Assembly: GCF_000152805.1 (NCBI RefSeq)
Contig: NZ_CH902578.1
Span: 1,790,231-1,854,230 of the forward strand
Direction: 5' to 3'
Length of the DNA stretch: 64,000 nucleotides
Origin: Maritimibacter alkaliphilus HTCC2654
Lineage (GTDB): Bacteria > Pseudomonadota > Alphaproteobacteria > Rhodobacterales > Rhodobacteraceae
A model generated the notes under the pieces. It made no database searches. It was not told the DNA's origin and saw only the letters and a list, made by a program, of their open reading frames with translations. The stretch's first letter is position 1. Every line of letters starts with the position of its first letter. Of this stretch, positions 1 to 7,724 are shown in pieces. The translations under genes were made by a program, and so were the position numbers.

Positions 1-137
1 GCCTCGCCGGGGCACCGGAAGCTGCGTTCTGGTTCGTAGCAATCTCGATGTTCATATCCGGTGCCTTGCTGTTGTGGCTCTCGGAAGAAACGCATCCGCG
101 CTTGAATCCTGCCATTCCAGAGAATTCCGATTGCTGA
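1..137 (+). CDS. C-terminal end of a probable MFS-type transporter (cut by window edge)
   Basis: The frame beginning at base 3 is open to a TGA at 135-137 and encodes 44 residues. They contain a hydrophobic stretch (FWFVAISMFISGALLLWL) followed by a short charged tail, which is how the last transmembrane helix and cytoplasmic end of a major facilitator transporter look. The 5' part lies outside the window, so substrate and family cannot be fixed. It is the last gene before the degenerate stretch that opens the copper module. Confidence 0.45.
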   Translation, partial: LAGAPEAAFWFVAISMFISGALLLWLSEETHPRLNPAIPENSDC

Positions 138-663
138 ATTCCTTGCCCGCCGTCTAGGCCTCATGGTCATTTTGCTTCTCGCGGTCTCGGTCAGGGGCTT
201 TTGCCCAAGTGGATGTGCGCTGCTTCGACGATCTGTCAGACACAGAGAGACCAGCCGCGGCGCTGAATTGGCTCGCCAACCAAACCAGAACCTTCATTAA
301 CGTCTTACGCACTACCATCCGGTCCGCCGACACTGACAGCGAAGATGCTGACAAATTACGATCGCAGTCGGTCTTGCAACGGGAGCTTTGCTCAATGCCG
401 TCGCAAAAGCTCTGCTTGAAATCCGACCGATGCCTCTACCGGCTTTTCAAAGGTCCGTTTTCGCCAAATCCGTTCATGCTTCGGGAAGTGATATCGTCGA
501 GTGTGATGAGATCTGGGTGCACTCGCAGATAGAGCAAGACTGGCTGCACTTCCTGCGTGATGTCGGGAATGGTAAGAACGTTACCATCACACTACGCCAG
601 GTCCAGCTGCTGATGCGCGTAGGCGCAACGAAAACGGCCTAGAACCGGGCGTCTGCCTCTAGC
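138..663. other. Degenerate intergenic stretch without a convincing intact gene
   Basis: About 530 bases between the transporter end and the first copper gene. Short overlapping frames exist in several phases, none with a good ribosome binding site and none recognisable. The only structured part is copy A of the repeated coding fragment (about 194-349). After it, the frame starting TTG at 388 runs to 642 and begins with a hydrophobic stretch (TIAVGLATGALLNAVAKALL if read from upstream of the TTG), which looks like a gene remnant. I read the stretch as decayed sequence at an island edge. Confidence 0.4.
194..349 (+). repeat. Copy A of a diverged short coding repeat (unknown family)
   Basis: In the frame of the GTG at 209 the translation includes FDDLSD, then ALNWLANQT, then TFINVLR and SADTDSEDA. 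A second copy near 17.64-17.78 kb reads FGDLSD, ALVWLTDRT, TFINVLR and SAVADSEEA. By hand count the 126 aligned bases are about 70% identical and most differences fall at third codon positions, so the copies diverged while still coding. Neither copy is intact and the family is not recognised. The two copies bracket the copper genes. Confidence 0.5.
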
Positions 664-692
664 TTGCACGGTCGGGCCCGTCCTCATACAAT
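664..692 (+). promoter_or_regulatory. Sigma-70-like promoter for the first copper transcription unit
   Basis: TTGCAC (664-669) and TACAAT (687-692) are separated by exactly 17 bases. The expected transcription start is near 699, on top of the ATG at 698, so the first message would be leaderless or nearly so unless translation begins at the internal ATG at 737. Confidence 0.55.
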
Positions 693-697
693 AATCC

Positions 698-1066
698 ATG
701 AGGCAAAAACTCCCTGCGTCGTCACAACAGGCACGAATGTCGCTCGCCAAGGCCCTTATTCTTTCAATCATCCTAGCGTTCATTGGAATGTTCGAGGTGA
801 CGATGAACGTCGGTTCACACCATGATCCGGGCGTCGAGATTTCGCAAACCCATTGCGAATCCTGCCCTGAGGCCACTGAAATGGACACGTCCCGCGCACA
901 CGCGGGCGCTTGTTCGAGCGGAGCCAGCTGCATGCTCAATGCGGTCGAGGCCGCACAGCAGCCCATCGTATTTGTGCAGATGACGAGCGATTGGATGACC
1001 CCTGCCCCAAGCTCGACATTCGCGTCGACTCAACCCCAACTCGATCTGCCGCCTCCGCGCGCTTGA
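698..1066 (+). CDS. Small Cys-rich exported peptide, candidate copper-responsive upstream ORF (copy 1)
   Basis: A 122-residue protein with a hydrophobic N-terminal signal or anchor segment (about residues 14-33) and then a Cys/His-rich part with a CESC (CxxC) motif and CSSGASC. The C-terminus is Pro-rich and ends LPPPRA. Exactly 44 residues separate the last Cys from the end. The same spacing is found in two other small genes here (7725-8120 and 11812-12216), so they form a family despite low overall similarity. In Bordetella, DUF2946-type CruR peptides with a CxxC motif and a Pro-rich tail act as upstream ORFs controlling copper genes; this one precedes the cytochrome c/multicopper oxidase genes with a hairpin between. 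The start may be 698 (promoter position) or 737. A plain periplasmic copper-binding protein is the alternative. Confidence 0.6.
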   Translation: MRQKLPASSQQARMSLAKALILSIILAFIGMFEVTMNVGSHHDPGVEISQTHCESCPEATEMDTSRAHAGACSSGASCMLNAVEAAQQPIVFVQMTSDWMTPAPSSTFASTQPQLDLPPPRA

Positions 1067-1085
1067 GACTGTTCCCTATGTCATC

Positions 1086-1103
1086 CATCGGGGCGACCCG
1101 ATG
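1086..1103 (+). other. Hairpin between the small Cys peptide gene and cytochrome c
   Basis: CATCGGG (1086-1092), loop GCGA, CCCGATG (1097-1103): a perfect 7-bp stem with a GNRA tetraloop, 19 bases after the stop of the small ORF and 46 before the cytochrome ATG. There is no T run, so it is not an ordinary intrinsic terminator. Similar hairpins follow the other two members of the small-ORF family. Confidence 0.5.
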
Positions 1104-1149
1104 ATCCCGACCCGTGCAGTTGCGCGCGAACAGTTCGATCGAGAGTCAC

Positions 1150-1596
1150 ATGAACAAACCCCTGCTACTGGCCGTTCTGGCCGCCGCCGTCCTTGGCGGT
1201 ATCTACGTCGTCACCCGTCCCGGCACATCTGCCCAGGACACAACCACCAGTGCGGTCGCCGAACCTGCGGAAGGCGACCCCATCGTCACCGTCACCCTTC
1301 CGCAAACGCTCTCTGACCAAGCCCAGATGGGCGAGCGCGGCTTCAACGCGGTCTGCGCCGATTGCCACGGCGAAAACGCGCAGGGCAAGATGGGGTTCGG
1401 TCCGCCGCTGGTGCACAAGATCTATGAGCCGTCCCATCATGCCGATATGGCGTTCCAACTGGCGGTCCAGAACGGCGTCACGGCGCACCACTGGAAGTTC
1501 GGCAACATGCCTCCGCAAGAGGGGCTGACAGGTGCGGATGTGCAGGCGATCACGGCCTACGTCCGTGAACTGCAACGTGCGAACGGGATCGAATGA
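1150..1596 (+). CDS. Periplasmic c-type cytochrome (mono-heme)
   Basis: 148 residues from the ATG at 1150, which begins a clean signal or anchor sequence (MNKPLLLAVLAAAVLGGIYV); an in-frame ATG at 1114 lacks this logic. One heme c site, CADCH, lies near residue 71 and a downstream Met (FGNMPP) is a plausible sixth heme ligand, as in class I cytochromes. The stop overlaps the next ATG (ATGA), so it is translationally coupled to multicopper oxidase 1. A role as electron acceptor or donor for the oxidase is inferred from this coupling, not shown. Confidence 0.85.
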   Translation: MNKPLLLAVLAAAVLGGIYVVTRPGTSAQDTTTSAVAEPAEGDPIVTVTLPQTLSDQAQMGERGFNAVCADCHGENAQGKMGFGPPLVHKIYEPSHHADMAFQLAVQNGVTAHHWKFGNMPPQEGLTGADVQAITAYVRELQRANGIE

Positions 1597-2983
1597 TGGG
1601 GCGCCTCAATCTCACCCGTCGCGGTTTCTGTGCCGGGGGCGTGGCGGCGTTCAGCGTCCGCCCGACATGGGCCGCCACGCCCGATGACCTGACAGCGCGC
1701 AAAGCCCGCGTCCAGCTTGCCCCGGACGGCTACCCGATGACCGAGGTGTGGTCGTATGACGGCACGCTCCCGGGCCGAACGATCCGCGTCGGACAGGGCG
1801 AACGGGTCACCCGCCGTCTGGTCAACGACCTCGACGTGCCGACCTCGATCCACTGGCACGGCATCCGCATCGACAACGCGATGGACGGCGTGGCTGGCCT
1901 GACGCAGGACGCGGTGCCGCCCGGCCACACCTTCGACTATGACTTCGTGGCGCCGGATGCCGGGACCTACTGGTATCACGCCCACACCAATTCGATGGAG
2001 CAGGTGGCGCGTGGTCTGTCCGGGCCGCTGATCGTGGAAGAAGCCGACGCGCCCGAGGTGGACGCGGACGAGGTTCTGATTCTCGACGACTGGCTGATCG
2101 ACCCGGACAGCGGCCAGTTCTTCGATGACTTCAATCAGCCCATGGCCCTGTCCCATGCCGGGCGCATGGGCAACCTGATCGGGACCAACGGGCAGTATCA
2201 ATTGGAGCTGCCCGCACAGTCCGGTGCGCGGCTTCGGCTGCGCCTCATCAACGCGGCCAACGCGCGGATCGTCGTGCTGCGGCTTCGGGGGCTTTCGGGC
2301 TGGTCCGTCGCGCTCGACGGGATGCCGCTTGCCGCCCCGGAACCCATGATGGACGAGATCATCCTCGCCCCGGCGCAGCGGATCGACCTGATCGTCGACG
2401 TGACCGCGCCGGAGGGCGAAACCGCCGCGCTGCTTCGTCTCGACGATGACGACCAGTGGCGCGGTCAGGTCGCCTTCCCGGTGCGGGGCACGCGCTCCGG
2501 CCCCCGTCGCGACCGCCCGGCGGCATTGCCCCCCAATCCGAATACGGCGCTGCCCGACCTGACGGCCGCGCGGTCGCTCGACATGGTCATGGAGGGCGGT
2601 GCGATGGGGCGGCTCGGCATGGCCCGTTATCAGGGCCGCGACATGGGGTTTCGCGACCTTATAGGGCAGGGCCAGTTCTGGTCGCTCGCCGGTCAGGTCG
2701 GGCTTTCCGACGAACCCTTTGCCAGACTCGACCGCGGCGAGGTCGTCCGCCTGCGGATCGAAAACCGGACCGTGTTCGCCCATGCCATGCACCTGCACGG
2801 GATGCACTTTCGCAAGGTCGCGGCGGATGGCACCCTCGGCCCCCTGCGCGCACCATCCTGAGTATCCCCGAGGAACCGCTCGAAATCGCCGTCTCGGCCG
2901 ACAATCCGGGCAAATGGTTGTTCCACTGCCACATGCTCGGACACGCCAGGAGTGGTATGACCACTTGGATCGACGTCGCGTGA
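1593..2983 (+). pseudogene. Multicopper oxidase 1, split by a one-base deletion
   Basis: The frame from 1593 carries a Tat-type signal (NLTRRGFCAGG) and the cupredoxin-domain copper motifs HWHG, YHAHT and HAMHLHGMHF. It stops at 2861. The missing end, with the fourth motif WLFHCHMLGH, continues in the next frame to 2983. The break is at 2850-2851, where CTG CGC G-C ACC ATC lacks one base; CGC GAC ACC would restore frame and give the usual Leu-Arg-Asp-Thr. Without the last motif the enzyme would lack type 1 and type 2/3 ligands and be inactive. This may be a real pseudogene or a sequencing error. Members oxidise Cu(I), ferrous iron or phenols in the periplasm. Confidence 0.85.
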
Positions 2984-3010
2984 GCGACACAACAACAGTA
3001 AGGAGACTAA

Positions 3011-3445
3011 ATGAAAAAGATTATCGCACTGCTTCTCGTCGCCACCGGCACGGCGGCCTTTGCACACAGCGGCGTCAAGGACCCCGACGTGATGAACCGC
3101 ATGATGGGCATGTCCGAACTGGCCAAGCAGATGAAAGTCATCGGCTCCATGCACATGGGTCAGGAAGCCTTCGACGCTGAGGCTGTGAATGCGGCGCTTG
3201 CGTCCATCGCGGAAGAGGCATCCTACATCCCATCGCTGTTCGAGGTCGAGGCGCTCGACCCAAAGTCTGAGGCGCTGCCGTCGATCTGGGAGGATTTCGA
3301 GGGGTTCACGGCCAAGGCAAATACGCTGCGAGAAACGGCCAGTAGTCTTGCGGGCACCGTGGCCAATGCCGACGATCTGCGGCCGATCATGCACCAGATC
3401 GGGCAGGCTTGTAGCGCGTGCCACGCGGATTACCGCGCCGAATGA
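3011..3445 (+). CDS. Cytochrome c' / c556-type protein
   Basis: 144 residues with a cleavable signal peptide (cut likely after AAFA) and a single C-terminal heme site CSACH followed by HADYRAE. A C-terminal CxxCH in a four-helix bundle of this length is the hallmark of the class II cytochrome c' family (cytochromes c' and c556). A good Shine-Dalgarno (AAGGAG, 3000-3005) precedes the ATG. It follows the oxidase in the same unit and overlaps the next cytochrome by 4 bases. These proteins bind gases or pass electrons in the periplasm; the partner here is unknown. Confidence 0.85.
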   Translation: MKKIIALLLVATGTAAFAHSGVKDPDVMNRMMGMSELAKQMKVIGSMHMGQEAFDAEAVNAALASIAEEASYIPSLFEVEALDPKSEALPSIWEDFEGFTAKANTLRETASSLAGTVANADDLRPIMHQIGQACSACHADYRAE

Positions 3446-3870
3446 GACTGGCGGTTGCAAACTTCGCCTGCGCGGCCCCCACCGCGCAGGCCGACCACCG
3501 GTTCGAGGGCATGGATATTGCTGAACGCTAAGCGCTGTATGTCGAACACTGTGCGGCCTGCCACGTTGCGAACCTTGAGGGCCAGCCAGACTGGAAATCA
3601 CCGGGGCAGGACGGACTCTTGGGAGCACCCCCGCATGACGAAACGGGCCATACGTGGCACCACAACACGGGCCTGTTGACGGATTACACCTTGCACGGTG
3701 GCCAAGCGGCTCTCAACGCGCGCGGCGCAAAAGGTTTCACCAGTGGGATGCCGGCGTTCGGGGACCTGCTGTCCGAGGAAGCGGTGCTCGACATTCTCGA
3801 ATTCATTCGGTCGACCTGGCCGCGAGAGGTGCAGGAGGTTCAGAGCCACCGATCACACGTCACCGTCTGA
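3442..3870 (+). pseudogene. Class I cytochrome c gene with an in-frame TAA
   Basis: The ATG at 3442 overlaps the cytochrome c' stop. The frame has a short signal-like start, then a TAA at 3529-3531 (codon 30), and continues open for 113 codons with a heme site CAACH just after the stop, a possible Met ligand (FTSGMPAFG) and a C-terminal helix typical of small cytochromes c (EEAVLDILEFIRSTWP). Everything except that one codon looks intact. Initiation downstream would lose the signal peptide, so the product is probably not made as a holocytochrome. Confidence 0.75.
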
Positions 3871-3891
3871 TCGGCTGATCGTGTGCACCAC

Positions 3892-4188
3892 TCAGCCAAT
3901 CAGCAGCTTCTTACGGGCGGTATAGTCATCGGCGTCGATCTCGCCACGCGCGAAACGCAGGTCGAGTTCTGTGAGCGCGGCCGAAGCCTTGCCGACATGG
4001 GTAGTGCCCTCCATGCGTCGGACGAACCAGATGATCGCAGCCACGATCAAGCCGAGGACGATCAACCAGAGAACCGGGCCGAACATCATGCCGGCACCGT
4101 AGCCCCAGTTCATCGTGTGATCGTAGCCCTCTGGATCGGCCAGTGCCGGTTGAGCGAACAGCGCAAGAGCGAGTCCAAGGCGTTTCAT
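3892..4188 (-). CDS. Small membrane protein with C-terminal SHOCT domain
   Basis: 98 residues: signal peptide (cut after PALA), a Met/His/Tyr-containing periplasmic part, one transmembrane helix (VLWLIVLGLIVAAIIWFV, about residues 39-56) and a C-terminal SHOCT motif (LTELDLRFARGEIDADDYTARKKLL). SHOCT is a short oligomerisation element. Such proteins are common in bacterial copper and heavy-metal clusters, without an agreed biochemical role. It reads in the same direction as the CusF-multicopper oxidase unit upstream, with its own ribosome binding site (GGAGG). Confidence 0.75.
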   Translation of the reverse strand: MKRLGLALALFAQPALADPEGYDHTMNWGYGAGMMFGPVLWLIVLGLIVAAIIWFVRRMEGTTHVGKASAALTELDLRFARGEIDADDYTARKKLLIG

Positions 4189-4197
4189 GTCATCCTC

Positions 4198-4213
4198 CAG
4201 TTTCTAGAAACTG
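4198..4213. promoter_or_regulatory. Perfect 16-bp palindrome before the SHOCT gene
   Basis: CAGTTTCTAGAAACTG is a perfect palindrome that begins at the ribosome binding site and lies about 10 bases upstream of the SHOCT-protein ATG. It is a plausible operator or RNA hairpin; no known regulator is identified. Confidence 0.35.
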
Positions 4214-4334
4214 CACCTTCAGACTACGACAGAGCGCTTCGAGCTAACTTGATCCAGCGCAACAACACAGGGTCGTGATAGGGCAAGGGCGCTCCGGTTT
4301 CCCGGAGCGCCCAATCGCACTGCTACCAAACGGA

Positions 4335-4634
4335 TCACTCGGCGGCGATCTCAGTCACGGTGAGCTTGCCTTTCACGCGGTCGGCGAGGAACTCGATCTC
4401 CTGACCTTCGGCCAGACCTTCGATCATGGCAGGATCGGCGACTTCAAAGACCATCGTCATCGCTTCCATATCGAGATTGACCAAGGGCCCATGATCGATG
4501 GTCAGGCGATTCCACTGGCTGTCGACTTTGGTGATCGTGCCGGAGCTCATCTCCACCGCGGCGGCATCCGCATGGCTTTCAGCTTGGGCGGTGGCCGTGA
4601 ACATGGCGAAGGCGAGGGTTATCAGGTATTTCAT
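4335..4634 (-). CDS. CusF-type periplasmic copper-binding protein
   Basis: 99 residues with a signal peptide (cut after TAQA) and a single CusF-like fold. The segment SSGTITKVDSQWNRLTIDHG then NLDMEAMTMVFEV carries the aromatic and Met residues that CusF proteins use to bind Cu(I)/Ag(I) by a Met-Met-His-Trp set. CusF normally delivers Cu(I) to a CusCBA efflux pump; no CusA or CusB is in the window, so here the partner may be the multicopper oxidase just upstream (36 bases). Last or next-to-last gene of the 8120-to-4335 leftward unit. Confidence 0.8.
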   Translation of the reverse strand: MKYLITLAFAMFTATAQAESHADAAAVEMSSGTITKVDSQWNRLTIDHGPLVNLDMEAMTMVFEVADPAMIEGLAEGQEIEFLADRVKGKLTVTEIAAE

Positions 4635-4669
4635 TTTGTGTCCTTTCGAGACGTCTGAGGGGATCAGGA

Positions 4670-6037
4670 TCAGCCGCGACGAACGTGGTCGCGGGGGGAG
4701 ATGATGGTTTCAGGGCTGGTGTTCCGGGCTTCCTCCGGTAATTCGCCGGTCCATTCCCAGGCTTCGGTGCCGGGCGGATTTTCATACCAACCGGGGTCCG
4801 CGTAATCGTCGGGCGCAATCCCTTCGCGCACCTTAACGACCGAGAACATGCCCCCCATTTCGAGCGGACCGTAGGGCCCCCAGCCGGTCATCATCGGCAC
4901 GGTGTTGTCTGGCAGTTCCATCGACATTTCGCCCATGTCGGCCATGCCTGCGGTGCCCATCGGCATGTAGCCCTGCGTTTCCCGCCGGATCATGCCAGTG
5001 AGCCTACTCTTGTCTGCTCCGATGAAGGTCGGCAGGTCATGACCCATCGCGTTCATCGTGTGGTGCGATTTGTGACAGTGGATCGCCCAGTCGCCTTCGT
5101 GCACCGCGTCGAACTCATAGGCACGCATCGCGCCCACGGGGATGTCGATGGAGACCTCCGGCCAGCGGGCGCTTTCCGGCACCCATCCGCCGTCGGTGCA
5201 TGTCACCTCGAAATCGTAGCCGTGCATGTGGATCGGGTGGTTCGTCATGGTGAGGTTGCCACAGCGCACCCGGACGCGGTCCCCCTTATTCACCACGAGC
5301 GGGTCGATGTCGGGGAAAATCCGGCTGTTCCACGTCCACATGTTGAAGTTGGTCATTTCGGCCACGCGCGGGATGTAAGTCCCCGGATCGATGTCATAGG
5401 ACGCGAGGAGGAAGGCGAAGTCGCGGTCCACAGGCATGAAGGACGGGTCGCGCGGATGCACGATGAACAGTCCCATCATGCCCATGGCCATCTGCACCAT
5501 CTCATCCGCGTGAGGGTGATACATGAAGGTGCCCGACTTGGTCAGGTCGAACTCATAGACGAACGTCTTGCCGGGCGGGATCGCCGGGTGGCTGAGACCT
5601 CCGACACCGTCCATGCCGGAGGGCAGGATCAGCCCATGCCAATGGACCGACGTGTGCTCCGGTAGGCGGTTGGTGACATAGATGCGCACCCGCTCGCCTT
5701 CGACAGCCTCGATAGTAGGACCGGTCGACTGGCCGTTATAGCCCCAGAGCCGGGCCATCATGCCACTCGCCATGATCCGCTCGACAGGTTCAGCGACCAG
5801 ATGGAACTCTTTGACGTTGCCGTTCATGCGCCACGGCAACGACCAGCCGTTGAGCGTCACGACCGGGTTGTAATCCGGGCCGTTGTCCGGTCGCAGCGGC
5901 ACCATCGTGTTAGGGCTGTCGTAGAACGCAGCTTCCGGCAAATCGCGATACCGCGTTTCGGCACGGCCGGCCGAGGTCATGGCGAGGCCCGCGCCTGCCA
6001 GTCCGGCCCCTGCGGTGAGGAGTTGTCTGCGGTTCAT
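4670..6037 (-). CDS. Copper-resistance multicopper oxidase (CopA-type)
   Basis: 455 residues. The start MNRRQLLTAGAGLAGAG is a Tat signal, as expected for an enzyme that is folded and metallated in the cytoplasm. All four copper motifs are present: HWHG, YHPHADE, HPIHMHGYDF and HCHKSHH. A Met-rich segment near the C-terminus (MPMGTAGMADMGEMSMELP) resembles the Met-rich inserts of cuprous oxidases. Expected role: periplasmic oxidation of Cu(I) to less toxic Cu(II). The stop of tolC overlaps its start by one base, so the two are coupled. Unlike oxidase 1 this copy is intact. Confidence 0.85.
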   Translation of the reverse strand: MNRRQLLTAGAGLAGAGLAMTSAGRAETRYRDLPEAAFYDSPNTMVPLRPDNGPDYNPVVTLNGWSLPWRMNGNVKEFHLVAEPVERIMASGMMARLWGYNGQSTGPTIEAVEGERVRIYVTNRLPEHTSVHWHGLILPSGMDGVGGLSHPAIPPGKTFVYEFDLTKSGTFMYHPHADEMVQMAMGMMGLFIVHPRDPSFMPVDRDFAFLLASYDIDPGTYIPRVAEMTNFNMWTWNSRIFPDIDPLVVNKGDRVRVRCGNLTMTNHPIHMHGYDFEVTCTDGGWVPESARWPEVSIDIPVGAMRAYEFDAVHEGDWAIHCHKSHHTMNAMGHDLPTFIGADKSRLTGMIRRETQGYMPMGTAGMADMGEMSMELPDNTVPMMTGWGPYGPLEMGGMFSVVKVREGIAPDDYADPGWYENPPGTEAWEWTGELPEEARNTSPETIISPRDHVRRG

Positions 6038-7449
6038 CAGTCGTTTCCTCCTGTGGGGCCACCCCAGATGGCAGCAGTCATGTCGGCCTCGGCGCGCCAG
6101 TAATCGGCCTTGGCCTCCGCATAGCTGATCTCGGCGTCCAGCCGTTCGCGGGCATCGGCGATAAGTTCAAAGGTCGACGACAGCATCCCGTTGTAGGACT
6201 TCAGCGCCTCCTCATCGATCACGCGGCGCAGCGGCAGGACTTCGTCCCGCCAATGCTGCGCGATGGAGTATTTGCCCGTGACTGCGGCATGCGCAGTGCG
6301 CGCCTCGGACCGCGCGTTGACCGCGGCCTGAGCCAGTTCGTTCGCGGCTCGCATATAGGCCAGTTCACCGCGGCGGTTCGCGATCTTACCGGTATCGTAA
6401 AGCGGGATCTCAAAACTGACCTGCGTGACCGGCGACACAGTCGTCTGTCGTCCCGTGCTCGTGATGGAACGCTCCGCTTCGACCCCGGCAACCAACCCGA
6501 TGTCTGAGATCATGCGCGTCTGACCGGCCAGTCGATGTTCCTGTGCGATTACCTCCAGTTCGAGCCGGCCAATGGCGAGGTCGGTTCGGTTTTCCAGTGC
6601 CAGACGTTCCACATCGGCGCGCCCTGGTCGCACGCCGGGCAGTCCCGGCAGACGATCAGGCACGAAAAAGTCGATGTCTGTGCCCCAAAGCCCCATGAGT
6701 CGCGTCAGGCGTTCCTTCGCCAGTTGTGCCTCGAGCCTCGCATCGGCCCGCTCCGCGGCGAGTTCTGCGGTAAAGACATGCTCACGCGCCTGATCGGCCC
6801 GGTTCATCGCTCCGGTGCGACCAAGCTCGGAAGCGAGCTCGGACGCAGCATCGGCAGTTCCCTGTGCCCGACCGATCAACGCAGCCGTTTCGAACGCCGC
6901 GACGGCGTCGATCCAGGCCTGCCGCGTTTCCGTCGCCAAGGCGATTGTCGCGCCGAGCGCTTCGAACTGAGCCTGTTGGAAATGCGTCTGGGCGAGCGCC
7001 TTACGCGGCTTCAAGGTTGCTGCATCGAGGATCGCGCCGGTCACGGCGGCCTCAAGCGACCGCGCCAAGCCGACCTCACCGATCCCGGAAATCGTGACAC
7101 CAAAAGACGGGATCGGCCCGAGCGCCACCTCCCACAGATCTGCAGCGGAAAGCCCCAGATCGGAATAGGCCGCCTGAAGCCCACGATTGTTCATCAAAGC
7201 CACCTGCACCGCAGTGTCGGGGCCGATGGTTTTGTGGAAAACGAGCGACCGGGCGCGTGCCTCGTTCGCGGCCACGTCAGCGGCCGACAGCGCCAAGACG
7301 CCGTTCGCGCCTGTCGCCTGTCTCGTGACGCGCGACACCGTCTCGAACCCCGCGCCGGGAGTCGAAACCTGATTGACGAGCGCGGTGTCCGCGCAGGCGG
7401 CAAGCACGAGCGGCACCAGCGCCACTCCTGTTCTGAGAGCCAATCTCAT
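6037..7449 (-). CDS. TolC-family outer membrane channel lipoprotein
   Basis: 470 residues with a lipoprotein signal (VLAACAD, lipidated Cys near residue 19). The body has the long Ala/Glu/Arg-rich amphipathic helices and the internal duplication typical of TolC/CusC outer membrane efflux proteins. It overlaps the small lipoprotein gene upstream (4 bases) and the multicopper oxidase downstream. No RND pump or membrane fusion protein is nearby, as in other alphaproteobacterial copper clusters where an outer membrane protein of this type is paired with a CopA oxidase. Channel function for copper is inferred from context. Confidence 0.8.
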   Translation of the reverse strand: MRLALRTGVALVPLVLAACADTALVNQVSTPGAGFETVSRVTRQATGANGVLALSAADVAANEARARSLVFHKTIGPDTAVQVALMNNRGLQAAYSDLGLSAADLWEVALGPIPSFGVTISGIGEVGLARSLEAAVTGAILDAATLKPRKALAQTHFQQAQFEALGATIALATETRQAWIDAVAAFETAALIGRAQGTADAASELASELGRTGAMNRADQAREHVFTAELAAERADARLEAQLAKERLTRLMGLWGTDIDFFVPDRLPGLPGVRPGRADVERLALENRTDLAIGRLELEVIAQEHRLAGQTRMISDIGLVAGVEAERSITSTGRQTTVSPVTQVSFEIPLYDTGKIANRRGELAYMRAANELAQAAVNARSEARTAHAAVTGKYSIAQHWRDEVLPLRRVIDEEALKSYNGMLSSTFELIADARERLDAEISYAEAKADYWRAEADMTAAIWGGPTGGND

Positions 7450-7664
7450 GATGCGGACCCCGGTGCTTGGGCGTCATTGAGGCGACGCCAGTCTTCAGGT
7501 GCGGTGATGGGGCGCGACGTATGCACAACGGTCGGCCCGAACGGCATCAAAACGGCGGTGGCTGGATCGGCGGCACGGATCAACGGCGCGGCGAGGGGTG
7601 GCTCGAACGGCTTTTCACAGCCAGCGAGCACGAGCGGCACGGCGGCCGCCAGGAACAGTCTCAT
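7446..7664 (-). CDS. Small lipoprotein of unknown function
   Basis: 72 residues with a lipobox (VLAGCEK, Cys near residue 16). The mature part is Pro/Ala-rich (FEPPLAAPLIRAADPATAV) with no known domain. It overlaps the TolC-like gene by 4 bases, so it is translationally coupled and may be a partner of the channel. Confidence 0.6.
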   Translation of the reverse strand: MRLFLAAAVPLVLAGCEKPFEPPLAAPLIRAADPATAVLMPFGPTVVHTSRPITAPEDWRRLNDAQAPGSAS

Positions 7665-7694
7665 GATTAGTCTCCGGAAAGGATCGACACGTCA

Positions 7695-7710
7695 GGCGGA
7701 GCAGTCCGCC
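7695..7710 (-). other. Hairpin between small Cys peptide 2 and the lipoprotein gene
   Basis: GGCGGA, loop GCAG, TCCGCC: a perfect 6-bp stem that can extend by three more pairs across a one-base bulge (CAG/CTG). It begins about 14 bases past the stop of the small ORF. There is no T run. It is the counterpart of the hairpins at 1086-1103 and 11789-11807. Confidence 0.5.
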
Positions 7711-7724
7711 CTGCGAAAGCGCGA

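Noticed and set aside
1557-2990. 477-residue open frame on the minus strand opposite multicopper oxidase 1
   Set aside because: Arg/Gly/His-rich composition, no domain, and fully opposite a gene with clear copper motifs; a GC-driven shadow.
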